Assembly: GCA_964059195.1 (NCBI GenBank)
Contig: CAXKWD010000008.1
Coordinates: 46,976,502-47,040,501 of the forward strand
DNA: 64,000 nt
Origin: Ectobius pallidus
Taxonomy: Eukaryota; Arthropoda; Insecta; Blattodea; Ectobiidae
Reading direction: 5' to 3'
Shown here: one piece after another, positions 33,252 to 44,595 of the stretch
Layout: each line of letters opens with the position of its first letter
How positions within the stretch are numbered: position 1 is the first letter of the stretch
The notes under the pieces: model-generated
Database searches by the model: none
What the model saw: only the letters and a program-made list of their open reading frames with translations
Told to the model about the DNA's origin: nothing
Position numbers and translations under genes: made by a program

Positions 33252-35331
33252 TTAAGCAGCCTGAATTAAGAAATGAAGTGGGCATGGTTATCAACAATAA
33301 AATATTGACAACAGTGACTCCTTTGATTGATCAAGAGAACAGTACTAAAGTATGGGAAGAGATGAAAGACATCATAATAACCACTGCTCAAGATAAATTA
33401 GGATATAAAACAAGGGATCGAAAAAAGAAATGGATGACTGATGAAATTCTTACATTGATGAGTGAACGCCGAAAGCATAGAGCACAAACAGACTTAACTA
33501 ATTACAATAATATTAAAAAACTTATAAGGTCAAAGATTAGAGCAGCAAAAAATGAATGGTTACGACGTGAATGTGAAGAGATAGAAAGCTTGCAAGCTTT
33601 ACACGATGATTTTAACTTACATAAAAAGTTAAAAGAGACCGCTGGGATATATAGAAGAAAAAACATCTGCTTAACAGTCAACAAAGATAATAAAATAGTT
33701 ATTGATGCCGCAGAAAAGAAAGATATATGGGAAGATTATATTAGAAACCTCTTCTCAGATGAAAGACCAACTGTTGACTTTTCTAGGAATGATAATCTAA
33801 CAGGACCTCCAATTATGAAAGATGAAATCGAGAAAGCCATACGAAACTCCAAAACCAATAAGGCAACAGGACCTGATGAAATTCCAGTGGAACTCATTAA
33901 ACTCTTTGATGAAGAAGGCATTAGAATCTTACACAAACTTTTTAACAAAATTTATGATACAGGTCATTATCCTGCCCAGTGGCTATCCTCAACTTTCATT
34001 CCTCTGCCAAAAAAGACGAATGCGTGAAAATGTGAAGATCATAGACTCATTAGTTTGATGAGTCATTCCCTGAAAATATTTCTGAAAATCATACATCAAA
34101 GATTATATGAAAAGTGTGAGAAGTTCATTGGAGAGACACAATTTGGATTTAGAAAGGGTTTAGGCACAAGAGAGACAATAGTTGCATTACAGGTTCTAGT
34201 ACAAAACTGTTATGATCAAGATAAAAACGTAGCCCTTTGTTTTATAGACTATGAAAAAGCTTTTGATAGAGTACAACATCATAAACTCATGGAAATCCTC
34301 AAAAGAACAGATATAGATCAGAAAGACATTCGATGTATAGAAAACTTATATGGGAATCTGACAGCACAAGTTAAGTTTGATAATGAGATCATGAGTTAGT
34401 ATCTGTAGGGGAGTCCGACAAGGATGCGTACTTTCACCTCTGTTATTCAACTTATATTCAGAAAATATCTTTCAAGAAGCAATAGGGGAAATAAGCAAAG
34501 GCATAAAGGTTAATGGAGTCTTCATCAACAACATTCGATATGCTGATGATGCAGTATTGATTGCTGATAATTTAGATGATCTTCAGCAACTCGTCAACTT
34601 AGTAGGAAAGTATAGTAGAAACTTAGATCTGAACATCAACGTCAAAAAGACACATTTTATGATTGTCACACGTCAGCCCGACTCTTTTCTAAATGCAGAG
34701 CTCCGGTTCAATGACTCTTTAATACAAAGAGTGGACAAGTTTAAGTACCTTGGAACATGGTTATGTGAAGATTGGAGATCAGACATGGAGATAAAATGTC
34801 GCATAGAGAATGCCCGTAATGCTTTCATGAAATTCAAGAAAGTTCTCACAAGCACAGATCTAAATTTAAACGTCAGAGTTCGATTTGTAAGATGTTACAT
34901 CTGGTCTATACTTCTGTATGGTTCTGAAGGATGGACACTGAATACAACAACAGCAAAAAAGATCGAGGCCTTTGAAATGTGGATCTACCGTAGAATGCTT
35001 AAAATTCCGTTTACAGCAAGAATAACTAATACCGAAATATTGCAACGGCTACACAAACAAAGATAAATACTAAGAATTTTTAAAAGAAGAAAAACTGCAT
35101 ACCTAGGACATCTATTACGGCATACTAAATATATGCTTCTACAGTTGATAATAGAAGGGAAAATAGAAGGTAAAAGAAGAAGAGGGCGAAAAAGAATATC
35201 TTGGCTGGATAACTTTAAGCAGTGGACAGGATTACCAAGGGTAGATCAACTATTACATACTGTGATTCATAGAATGAAGATACATCATGTGGTCGCCAAC
35301 ATCCATTAATGGATAGGCAGAAGAAGAAGAA
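33252..35331 (+). mobile_element. RTE-like LINE, 5'-truncated
   Basis: Starts in the linker before RT (endonuclease missing) and ends with an AAGAAGAAGAAG run. GTCATGAC is present on both sides (33244-33251, 35332-35339), the same octamer that flanks the neighbouring hAT. Confidence 0.8.
33278..35330 (+). pseudogene. RTE-like LINE reverse transcriptase
   Basis: The linker and RT are readable in three successive frames. Motifs: KTNKATGPDEIPVELIK (about 33855), WLSSTFIPLPKK (about 33985), TQFGFRKGLGTRE (about 34140), FIDYEKAFDRVQHH (about 34240), VRQGCVLSPLLFNLY (about 34414) and the catalytic IRYADDAVLIA (about 34535). The C-terminal block has KFKYLGTWLCED, ILLYGSEGWTL and RRMLKIPF, then after a stop at 35066 AYLGHLLRH and GRKRISWLDN. 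Frame changes lie at about 34025, 34399 and 35066. The endonuclease is lost by 5' truncation. RTE membership is inferred from the wording of the tail and the triplet-repeat end. Confidence 0.85.
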
Positions 35332-35339
35332 GTCATGAC

Positions 35340-35941
35340 TATGCATAACCAATAGCAAATAAACTATCTTTGTCATCAGAACTGTAATTTGAATCATACC
35401 ATCATCATTATTGCATTTAAAACTTCTATTATAAGCTGAACAGTTTGCTTTTGTGGTATTTCATTCATTTGGAGAGTACACAAAAAATATTCAAAGTTAG
35501 GAGAGGTTGAAATGTTTTGAACTCTATAATAGTCCACATTCCTAATCAGATTTCCATATTCTTGCCATAGATTTTCTCCCTTGAGTTATCTCCTCAAGCA
35601 TAATATATAGATCCCTCTACTGACCACAAGGCACTGGTTATTATAGGAAGGTGGGAAATCAGGAGTTGGATAGTAGATTATTAAATGGGTCATTTAACAT
35701 TAAATGGGTTATTTGAGTAGCTATGCTTACTGCTAGTAAAGTACCCAAGTTCATTGTGGCTCACAAATCCCCTGCCCACATGGACAATACTTCTATATTG
35801 TGGTGTTTCCTGGAAGGGGGGATATTTATCTCAAATATTGAATTTTTAATTTTGTGTTATACTTGTAATTATAGTATGTCAGAAATGATTAGTTCCCTGT
35901 TTAAAAAAAAATAACTAATGTGGAAAATGTTTGTGTTTCAG
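35340..35941. other. Non-coding intron DNA
   Basis: Nothing recognised. Ends at the acceptor TTGTGTTTCAG at 35931-35941. Confidence 0.4.
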
Positions 35942-36226
35942 CCCGTGACAAGACAGATAATAAGAAGCTATTTGGTTTTTCATTTGCTCGATTGATGGAG
36001 GCAGGTGGTGCAACACTACGTGATGGTGCTCATGAATTGTACATCTATAAATGTGAAGATAAATCTAAACTTGATTCTAGTTCATACCTCCATCTTCCTA
36101 GCAGTGCAAGAGATACAAATGTCCACATATCTTCCACATCTGGTGCCAGTGCAACATTTGTCAGGAGTTCTAAAGAATCAGTGTGTGTACATACTCTTTT
36201 ATGTTCTACGAAGCTCACACAGAATG
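35942..36226 (+). CDS. spg: DOCK3/4-type GEF (sponge), last DHR-1 exon in the window
   Basis: The 95-codon exon completes the Thr codon started upstream and encodes RDKTDNKKLFGFSFARLM, the stretch GGATLRDGAHELYIYKCED, SSSYLHLPSS and then CSTKLTQN. In DOCK proteins this is the end of the C2-like DHR-1 domain (KKLFGFAF, TLRDGxHxLxVYK, the LxLPS turn) and the strand before the helical ARM-like middle region. The donor is GTAAGA at 36227, phase 1. The next expected exon, starting near the LLALLKWR-type block of DOCK3/4, was not found in the rest of the window, so it lies beyond 64000 or was missed. No frame errors. Confidence 0.88.
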
Positions 36227-37643
36227 GTAAGATTCTTTACATATTCATGGTTCATTTTACCTTTTAATTTCTGAATATAAGGTGATATTTTCCCTTCAGA
36301 ATTCTGTATGAAGGCTTGATTGAAAGAAAATAGTTTTATAAACGTAGCACGTGTCATAAGTTTAGGTGAGTAGCTAGCATTTGTCAGTGACATAAGGGGT
36401 GGGTCCGGGTGGGGGCAATTGACCACTATGATGTCATCACTGACCACTGCCCTTTGGAAATTTGGATGCTCGCACCCTTTAACCCATCAGTACCATAACC
36501 GACAAAAGCCAGAGGAACAATGACCTAAGTGTTTTAATTTTTTAATTCGACTTTTGATTTTAATTCACATTTGTGAAAGACCGTTCAATCTACTACTTTT
36601 AAATATTTAATTCGACTTTGGATTTTATTTGCAATTTTTTAATTTGATTTCACATTGGCTGTATTTTAATTCGATTTTAGATTTTATTTCACATATACCA
36701 TTTTTAAATTTTATTTCGCATTTTTTAATTTTGCTTTACAATTGTGTTGTCCCAGGGGTGTCCATTTTTCAATCCTGGTGTAACACATTTTTTGCGAATG
36801 TAGCTGATTACAAATATTTTCATAACTCAACAGCCATAAGTGTTAGAAATTTGAATTAAGAACCATTTTGTAACTATTGAAGCGTACTTTCAGAAATACT
36901 TTATTGTTTTCTTCAACACAACATTTTTCATATGAAAATATGAGTTTGAAATTGGGGTAAATTTTTTCAAAAAAATAACTTTTTGGGCCAAATTTTATAT
37001 GAGAAGGAAGTGATTGTAAACATTCAAATTTTTGTTATGATCAAACCTGCATGTGATTTGTCGGTGAGAAAAAAAATCAGGGTCTAAAAATACATCCCTT
37101 ATTTCTAAACTGGCCTCAAATATTAGTGTTTTTCAGATTTTGACTTTTTGGGCTTAAATATCTCTGATGGGTACCCATCAAAAAATTTGAAAAATTACAT
37201 AATAAAAGCCTTTCATGTGCCTAACTCACTCTTGACTCAAATCCTTCTATTAATTTTATAGAACTGAAATATCACACTTTTTAGGGTAGCATATTTGTGA
37301 GAAACTACATATAACTCAACAACCATAAGAGTCAGAAATTTGAATTATGAATAATTTTACTTTCAGAAATATTTTATTGTTTTCTTCAACACAAAATTTT
37401 TCATATGAAAATATGTGTTTGAAATTTGGGTAAATTTAAAAAAAAAATCACTTTTTGGACCAACTCCTTTTACGGCATTCATTGACTGGACTATGAAACA
37501 GATCACAAAAGCAAGATCTTGGAACTCAAATTTCTGCCTTGATCTTATGAACTTAGGCTTTGCTCTCATAGTAACAAATGTGTTATAGCATCAGTTTATG
37601 ACAGTATGTAATTCAGTTTGAACCACTTAGGAAATTCAGACTA
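36227..37643. other. AT-rich intron with a duplicated segment
   Basis: 36820-36990 is repeated at about 37310-37470 (ACTCAACARCCATAAG, then GTTTTCTTCAACACAA and TTTTTCATATGAAAATATG). No gene. Confidence 0.55.
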
Positions 37644-37938
37644 CAGTAGAACTCCAATTATCTGAACTAAACTATCCAGATCACTTTGAGGCCATTTTTG
37701 CAGCAGCGAGCATTCGGAAACCCTCTTTCAGGGCTGATTATTTGAGAAAAAGCAACACTTTTAGCTGACGTAATCGACATGTTCTAGATGTAACACTTTA
37801 TATAAATACAGTACTGTACAATTTGGTTTTTTCTTAAGAAATTACATTTTCAATGATCTATCCAATTATTCGAATATTTGATTATAGTATTCGGATCGGG
37901 TTCAGTTCCAATTAGCCCAGATAATTGAAGTTTTACTG
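37644..37938. mobile_element. pogo/Tigger-type MITE
   Basis: CAGTAGAACTCCAATTATCTG at the left faces CAGATAATTGAAGTTTTACTG at the right, with TA on both sides (37642-37643, 37939-37940). This is the terminal pattern of pogo/Tigger elements. 295 bp, no coding capacity. Confidence 0.75.
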
Positions 37939-37939
37939 T

Positions 37940-38290
37940 ATATTGCAATTTAAAGTTTATTAATCGGCTAGTTTTAAGAGAGTTTATTGCTATATGTGTT
38001 TCTGTTTGTATCACTGAAGAAATTTAAACTATATTTCAATTTAATGTTTACTAATCAGCTAATTTTAAGAGAGTTTATGATTGTATGGGTTTCATAACTG
38101 AATACATTTAGACTGTATTGCAATTTAATGTTTAAGTAGTTTTAAGAGAGTTTACCACTGAAGAAATTTAGCCTATATTGTTTTTTTAAGAGTTTATGAT
38201 TGTATGGGTTTCAAGATGCATTACTGAAGAAATTTAGACTGTACTGCAATTTAATACTTATTGCCCAGATAATTTTAAGTAGATTGAATA
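37940..38290. repeat. Degenerate tandem repeat, units of about 87 bp
   Basis: Repeats of a GCAATTTAATGTTTA ... TTTTAAGAGAGTTTAT ... CTGAAGAAATTTAGAC unit start near 37943, 38029, 38117 and 38238, with one partial unit. Confidence 0.7.
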
Positions 38291-38377
38291 AAATATATTT
38301 CCACATGTGTTTTGAGAAAAAAAAAAAAATATTGAAATTTTTACATTATGTCGATCGCAAAGAAATTAGAGCTTTCA

Positions 38378-38379
<2 letters not shown>

Positions 38380-38462
<83 letters not shown>

Positions 38463-38463
38463 A
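38380..38463. repeat. (GAAA)n microsatellite
   Basis: About 84 bp of pure GAAA tetramers. Confidence 0.98.
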
Positions 38464-39233
38464 GGGGAACAAAAACTAACTTCAGATCTGAAATCAGCAC
38501 CAACAAATTAGTTAAAAAATGCTGTTGATAGAAATGAAACAAAATTTTGTTTGCCAGTAGATGAAACAGTAGATGGACTGTACCTGTTGTATGCTGTCTG
38601 TATATGGTACACACTACACAATCATAGCTGCAGGGTTCCATGGTTTGATGCTTTGCATGTCAGTCTGCCATCTTGTTTGCCAAGGTGTGAAGTCTGTAAT
38701 GCTCACAACACATAATTTTGTATTGTACTGCCAATGTAGTTCTGCATTATGAAACAAAGAACAAAAAATTAAACATCAAGTTTGCTATGTTAATTAAGTG
38801 AGATGGTTGACATTTAAACGCTTTAGACTTCACTTTTACTTACATTTTTGCAGAACGTACATTTCAGAGTTGACTAGTGGTTGAAAATGTGGGCAAAGCC
38901 TATGAAGTGTATGTTCTGTAAAAATGTGAGTAAAAGTGATGAATAATTATTTATAGTAATTATATGAATTATTTAGGAGGCACGCTATTTGATATTTGGT
39001 ATTACAGAGTCTATCCCCATAAATATGCTATCTCAGTCTACTTATGATGCGTCGTTATGTAATGGCCTAGTATCTCCGCTTGATGACGGTTATTTATATT
39101 GTCGTATAACAGTACTTACGTATTTCACAGATTTTATGTGGTAATAGCTATAATCCAACTTTACCCAAAAACACACGTTACTTCCACAGAATTTATGTAA
39201 AAGAATACTGTTCGTGTTGGTTAGTAATCCAAC
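38464..39233. other. Non-coding DNA
   Basis: Nothing recognised. Confidence 0.4.
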
Positions 39234-39241
39234 ACGATAAT

Positions 39242-41918
39242 CAGTGCTTTAGTTGGTAAATATTTTTTGTGGGTACTCACCTTACTTCAAAATTTTCCAT
39301 ATCGCCTCATACTGAACGTCATCCTTCGGTTGACATTTTCTGCACGCGGTTTCTTCTGCTGACCTATTGCCTCCTTGTAGTCATGACCTGACATATGGAG
39401 CAGGATAAAAAATGTCTAGTGGTGGTCCCACACATTTTATGAAAACAAGGTGACTAGCACGTTGCACTTGGAGACTGTTTCTTTTCTTTGTTAAAACTTC
39501 ATTCATGGCACTGAATGACCTCTCACACTCAGAGGTGGTTACTGGAAGCGTGTGTACAACTTGCATTAATGCTTTCAAGTCAGGAGGAATCGCATTTGTC
39601 TCTACATATTCCCTGAATCCGTTTATGTACTTCCTCTTGTCTGCTAACTGAAACACGTCACAAAGATTGCTTACACTTCTATCACCTTTAGTGATGATTG
39701 TTCCTTCAGGCCAGTGAGCTGTGGTTACAGTTTTCAAGTCTTCAAATAATGCTTCCAATTGTTCATCAGGTTTGGCTTCTATGGAACTGAGGTGTGAAGC
39801 TTGGCTTACATTATGCACTAATCGCTGCTTCAGATTTTCTGCCAGGCTTCTAAAAAATTGTTCACTATGAATTTCTTTCACTTTACTATTGTATTGTAGA
39901 GTTGTGTCTTTGAATACCTGAGATTTCACTGCACTGATGGCTTGCTCTAAATGTGGACCTGGACAGTTTATCATAGATTCTACCACACGGATTGTGCGTT
40001 TAATTGCTATGTCTGCATCGGGGAGTGTGATTTCTCTTTTCTGTAGACACAAGGATAAGTCAGAGAGTTCTGTTAGAGCATCATACAGCAGACCTAAATT
40101 TTTAACAAATTCATTACTAGTTAGAATTTTGCAGAGACCATTGTACTTGCTTCTTTCCTTTCCATCTCTTGTAGAATCATTTGCAGATTGTGTGAAGTGC
40201 TTTACTAGGGTGCTATAACTCTCCCACACTGCTTTGACACTTCTTAAACTTGAAGCTACCCATCTTATTGTGAATATCTTTCCTATCTTGGATAATGTCT
40301 GTCCTAAAGCAGCTGCACATTCATTAAGTTGAATCTGATTTTTAGGAGACATACTGTATATAGAATATACTTTATCAAAAAAACAGTGAAAATTAGCAAC
40401 ACCCTGCACTTCACTTAGTGAATCATGAACAGCCAGTTCTAGTCTATGATTTGAGCAATGCCAGATTAGTATTTGAGGAAAGAGTTTTTTCATTTCTGTT
40501 GCAACACCTTTTTTCTTACCAAGCATTACGGAGGCACCATCACAGGCAAATCCAACTAGGTTTGCTTTAAGGTAAGTTTCATTTAGATATGGGAATTTAA
40601 ATACTTTAGAAGAGCTTCTTTGATTGAAAATGCTGTCGTGTCAGAAAGCTCTACAAAATCCCAAAAAAATGTTTGCACAGGATCATCATTGGTCATAGCA
40701 CATCTCAAACAAACTACAAGTACTGGTTTATTACTTATTGTTTGAGACTCATCAATCAGTATACTAAGTTTAATATTACTTTCCACAAGATGCTTGGCTA
40801 TTTTCTTTCTCATTTCTTCTGATATGTGGTCAATAATGTTCGCACAACTGGAATTTGAATGCAGGACTCTCCCCATATTCAACCCATTAATTTCTTGAAG
40901 TTGGATGTCCACAGGAAAATCTGTATAAGGTCTACTCAATCTGGCCTCTTTGTAGGCAGTTCTAAAAACTCTGTCGGTCGTTTCCAGCCTGTGTGCGTTC
41001 ATTTTCTCAACACCTATTTCCATTTTCTTTTTCTTAGAACTTTCTAATACTGAGTTACATTTTAAATGTGTTACTGTTTTTCTATGTTCTGCAATTTTTT
41101 TCCTCAAGCTTTGCTGTTGTGCCTCCTTAGTGCCACCATAAGAACTAACCTCGCAGTTTACCCATTCTTTTGCTGGTTTTACACCAGTTCCAGATTGCGG
41201 CCCCATTCCAAGTTTATTTACTGCTGCACATGTTGAACAGCCCAGCTTACTATCTCTCACCTCCAGCCATATATTTTCTTTAGTGAAATAATTGTACTGT
41301 TCTAAACTCCAGCATGCCGGTAACACAGGAGCAGTTTCGTCGGCCACGTGGGTTTCACTATTAGGTCTATTAGTATCGCTTGAACTCTTATTTGAACATA
41401 TTTTCTTACCTCCACCAGAGTCACTGACATCCTCAGTTGCTCGTTTTCCCTTATTTAGCCACTTTAACATGATTTTTAGAAATATAAAATATAGACAATC
41501 ACAACATTACAAGAACACAATGCCGCAAACAATGGCAGCCACTGGCTTGGCGCACAGGCGGGAATAATCCTCATCTCCGAGTCTGAAGCCGAACGTGCCC
41601 GAAGCATACAAAAGAGTTTAAAAAAACCGAGCACCTTATCAGGCTAGCCAACATGTAATCTAAGGAGAAAGTAACTGCAGAAATGCGCACGAAGGTGAAG
41701 ATTAGAACGCACATCTGTGGCGAATTTAATAGTGTTTTTCATTTTTAACAAATACACTCTCGTATTGAATTAGACATTTAATAAGTATTTTAGGACAATA
41801 TCGTTCCTGTACTGCCAGTACGACGTACCGGAGCACATATTTTTCCCGGTATGGTAGAAGGAAAATAATTTTATACCGGTACGCAGTACCAGTGCGTACC
41901 GGCCCAACTAAAGCACTG
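39242..41918 (-). mobile_element. Nearly intact hAT transposon
   Basis: Terminal repeat CAGTGCTTTAGTTGG at 39242 and its complement CCAACTAAAGCACTG ending at 41918. The perfect 8-bp duplication ACGATAAT flanks both ends (39234-39241, 41919-41926). Subterminal GTACCGGTACGC-type repeats lie at 41820-41905. One gene spans most of it on the minus strand. Confidence 0.93.
39381..41470 (-). pseudogene. hAT transposase (KIAA1586-like), one frameshift
   Basis: DDE transposase that cuts and pastes the element. It starts at the ATG at 41470 (MLKWLNKGKRATEDVS). A TTF/BED-type zinc region covers about residues 60-145 (LGCSTCAAVNK, EWVNC, an H-x-H pair). The catalytic core begins with LSILIDESQTISNK (first Asp), then after a 1-nt frameshift near 40580 FACDGASVMLGK (second Asp) and WHCSNHRLELAVHDS (the conserved C-x-H motif). 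The C-terminal dimerisation motif is TSECERSFSAMN (final Glu, about 39540), followed by LVFIKCVGPPLD. All catalytic residues are present, so one indel is the only visible defect. Host genes of the KIAA1586 family are domesticated relatives. Confidence 0.9.
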
Positions 41919-41926
41919 ACGATAAT

Positions 41927-43062
41927 ATATAAGTAATATAAATAGCTGAAGTACTACTATTCACTTCACCCCTAGTGAAGTGACGTGAACACCACGTCTT
42001 ACTTCGACGGCGATGTGACCAAGAGTGTCTGTTACAATCTATCGTTCTCTGTAATACCTCCCATCATCAAATGAGTCTCCCCACTTTATGCTCAAACAAA
42101 TTACATTCTACGTTACAATAATTTTACATATTCGTGATTGGCTTTCTGTTTCTGAGCGTCACCTAGCTCTCAGTTCTGCTCTCTGTAAATTTTAGCGTCT
42201 ATGCTTTCTAGTTATTACTCTCAGTTTCCAAGTATACCTATTCAAGATCTATTCCCCAGTTGAGTTTCAGAGAACTGTCTTTTCAGTAGAGCTTGCTCGC
42301 AATTATATTAGTTTTGCACTGAAAAGAGTAGCAAGCTCGTATAATGGACTGTCTCTGATCTCCTGTTGCGTCTGAATAGCGCTTGAGAAGTTACATTAGC
42401 TGTTTCTCGGTATTCTGTCTGGCCCTTACTGCAGTACTGTTGAGCCTCTGCTATCCAGTCTTATAATACTGAGTTTTAATATAATATTCTACTTTTTAAT
42501 GTAATCAAATGCTTAATATTTACTTATTAATTATTATTTGTATCTTGTTGCTGTCCTTACTGAGTATGTGTTTTATTCTCCTATTATTTATTGTAATCTT
42601 GATCTCAATTTGTTAGGCTATTAATGCTTTACTGATTAATTAATCTATCATAGCCTTGCATACGTTTATTATAGGCATGGGTATGATTATCTCAAAGTGT
42701 TTAAGTGTCAACCATCTCACTTATTTAACATATTATATTGGTGGTGGGAGTTGGTATTGGACTTTTGCCTTAAAGCTTTTCCTACTCAGGCTCCTCCATC
42801 CTACCATTGTGAAATACTCTTAATGAGTTCCAGCCTGAAATGAAATAGTTTAAAGATAAAATTGCCAATATTCACATATCCTTGTACAGAAATGCAAGAC
42901 ACAATTTTATGCTAATTATGCTATTAATATCTGATAGCCTAATCTTACGAATAACCAGCCTTCTGTTTGTAGGGAATATATGCTATAGTGTAATACATAA
43001 CCATTCAAAATCATGATGGCACACACTGAAAATAATAAGATATTTATTACTGTTTTATTTCA
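41927..43062. other. Non-coding DNA
   Basis: Nothing recognised. Confidence 0.4.
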
Positions 43063-43110
43063 TGAATGAATGAATGAATGAATGAATGAATGAATGAATG
43101 AATGAATGAA
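43063..43110. repeat. (TGAA)n microsatellite
   Basis: About 48 bp of pure GAAT/TGAA tetramers. Confidence 0.97.
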
Positions 43111-43669
43111 TTTAGCCTCTATGTCCCATGAAGGGCTAGGGCCTCCTACAAGAGGGGAAGCTCGGGTAGGTAAAGTCCGCGTGGTGAGCTATTTCACACG
43201 AACGGTGCTTTGTACAGTCACTTTGCAGTTCTTAAAGTTTGTTCCTTTAGTTCGGTATAAGGTTGTTCAGTGAATATTACGACTTGAAACGCAGACATAT
43301 TTATAACACTTACGTAGTTTTTGCGTAAATTGCATGAATTACATAATTTTATTCTTAATTATATTATTTTCCATAACAAATATAAATAACACAGGGCAAC
43401 AAAAAAAAAACTTTTGGAAAATTGTCCAGGGTTTTTCAGCTGAATTAGACTAATTTTGATGCCCTGAGTCCGAAAATGACCTTGGTTTTGCTCAATCAGG
43501 TCAGGATTTTTTTCTACAGAAATTTCAAAAAAATCTGTTTTTCGTAAGAAAAACTCATTTCTGCTGATAAACCCCTGACGATTTTTTCCGTTTCCCTCAA
43601 GAAATAAAAGTCAACGTATCCAAATTAATTCATTATTTATTTACTACATGAAATTTGATAAGCATAATT

Positions 43670-44547
43670 ACTATCCGCGCGCCATATCTTGAGCGCTCGG
43701 CTCCCTAGTCCTCATTCGGTAGGTTTCGTTCAACTTCGTAGGTTGAGCTGACAACATTGAAACACGAAGTACGCTATACACCCTGACGTCTAGTGGCTTC
43801 AATACTAAACTTTCATTCTGTCTCAGGAACCTTATTTATTTATTGACATTATCTTTTCTGACGCATGGAGTTATGTGGAAAAATACAATTTTTCGAATTG
43901 CTTATTTCACAAACACGTCACTGTACATCCAACACTTTCCTCACCTCTTTAAGAATTCCGTATGTGCTAATTTCTGACACTCCCGTGAACTCTGATGTCA
44001 ATTTCATGGACTGAAAGTTGAGCGAACTTTTCACAAAACGTATTAAATACGTTTAAAATTAGGCCTCTAATTTTCTCCACTTTTAGATGCCTTACCTCTC
44101 TTATGTTTTACAACACGAAATGGTGAAGCATGTTCTGCTAAGACTCTTCTTCATGCTTAAAACTAGTCATCCAGTGTAAATATATTGAGCCTATTTATAT
44201 AACATTCTCTTCCCGGAGGAAAATGATTTATTTCATAACTAAAGCCTTGTGACGTGTTATTAATTGTTACGCAATACCGTCACCACGTCATATTATTGGA
44301 CTGCATTAAAATCCTTGTCTATTAAATGTCACTACATAAAATAGCGAGGATGATTCATCGGAAATAATTATAATTCGGCATCCACACTTACGCTGTTGAC
44401 GTGCGCTTACCATATTCGCGATTCTGCTGAAATAAGATTTCTTTGGTTGACAACACTGCAGAAAAATTGGCGGAGTAGCTATGTTTTGTTCCCCCCAACC
44501 CTCACTTCCCCGTAAATCCAGCGCTCAAGATATGGCGCGCGGATAGT
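43670..44547. mobile_element. Nested 878-bp TIR element with perfect 28-bp ends
   Basis: ACTATCCGCGCGCCATATCT and the eight bases after it at 43670-43697 are perfectly complementary to the last 28 bp at 44520-44547. It lies between the left TIR and the gene of the surrounding element. No coding capacity. No certain target duplication. Confidence 0.75.
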
Positions 44548-44595
44548 ATCATAATATAATAAGAATGAGCGTTACATGACACAAAAGTTCAGAGT

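Larger units (their letters stand above)
22494..35941 (+). other. spg intron (13.4 kb), transposon-filled
   Basis: Contains the 22751-26994 TIR pair with the fold-back element, Helitron-A, two LINEs and a short hAT. No exon was seen in the remaining parts (26995-28748, 29307-29725, 31560-32500, 35340-35941). Confidence 0.75.

Noticed and set aside
36629..36859. 76-codon ORF rich in Phe, Ile and Asn
   Set aside because: AT-rich low-complexity repeats of TTTTAATTCGA type; no homology.
38375..38641. Open frames rich in Lys/Glu or Phe/Leu/Ser repeats
   Set aside because: They cross the GAAA microsatellite in both directions.
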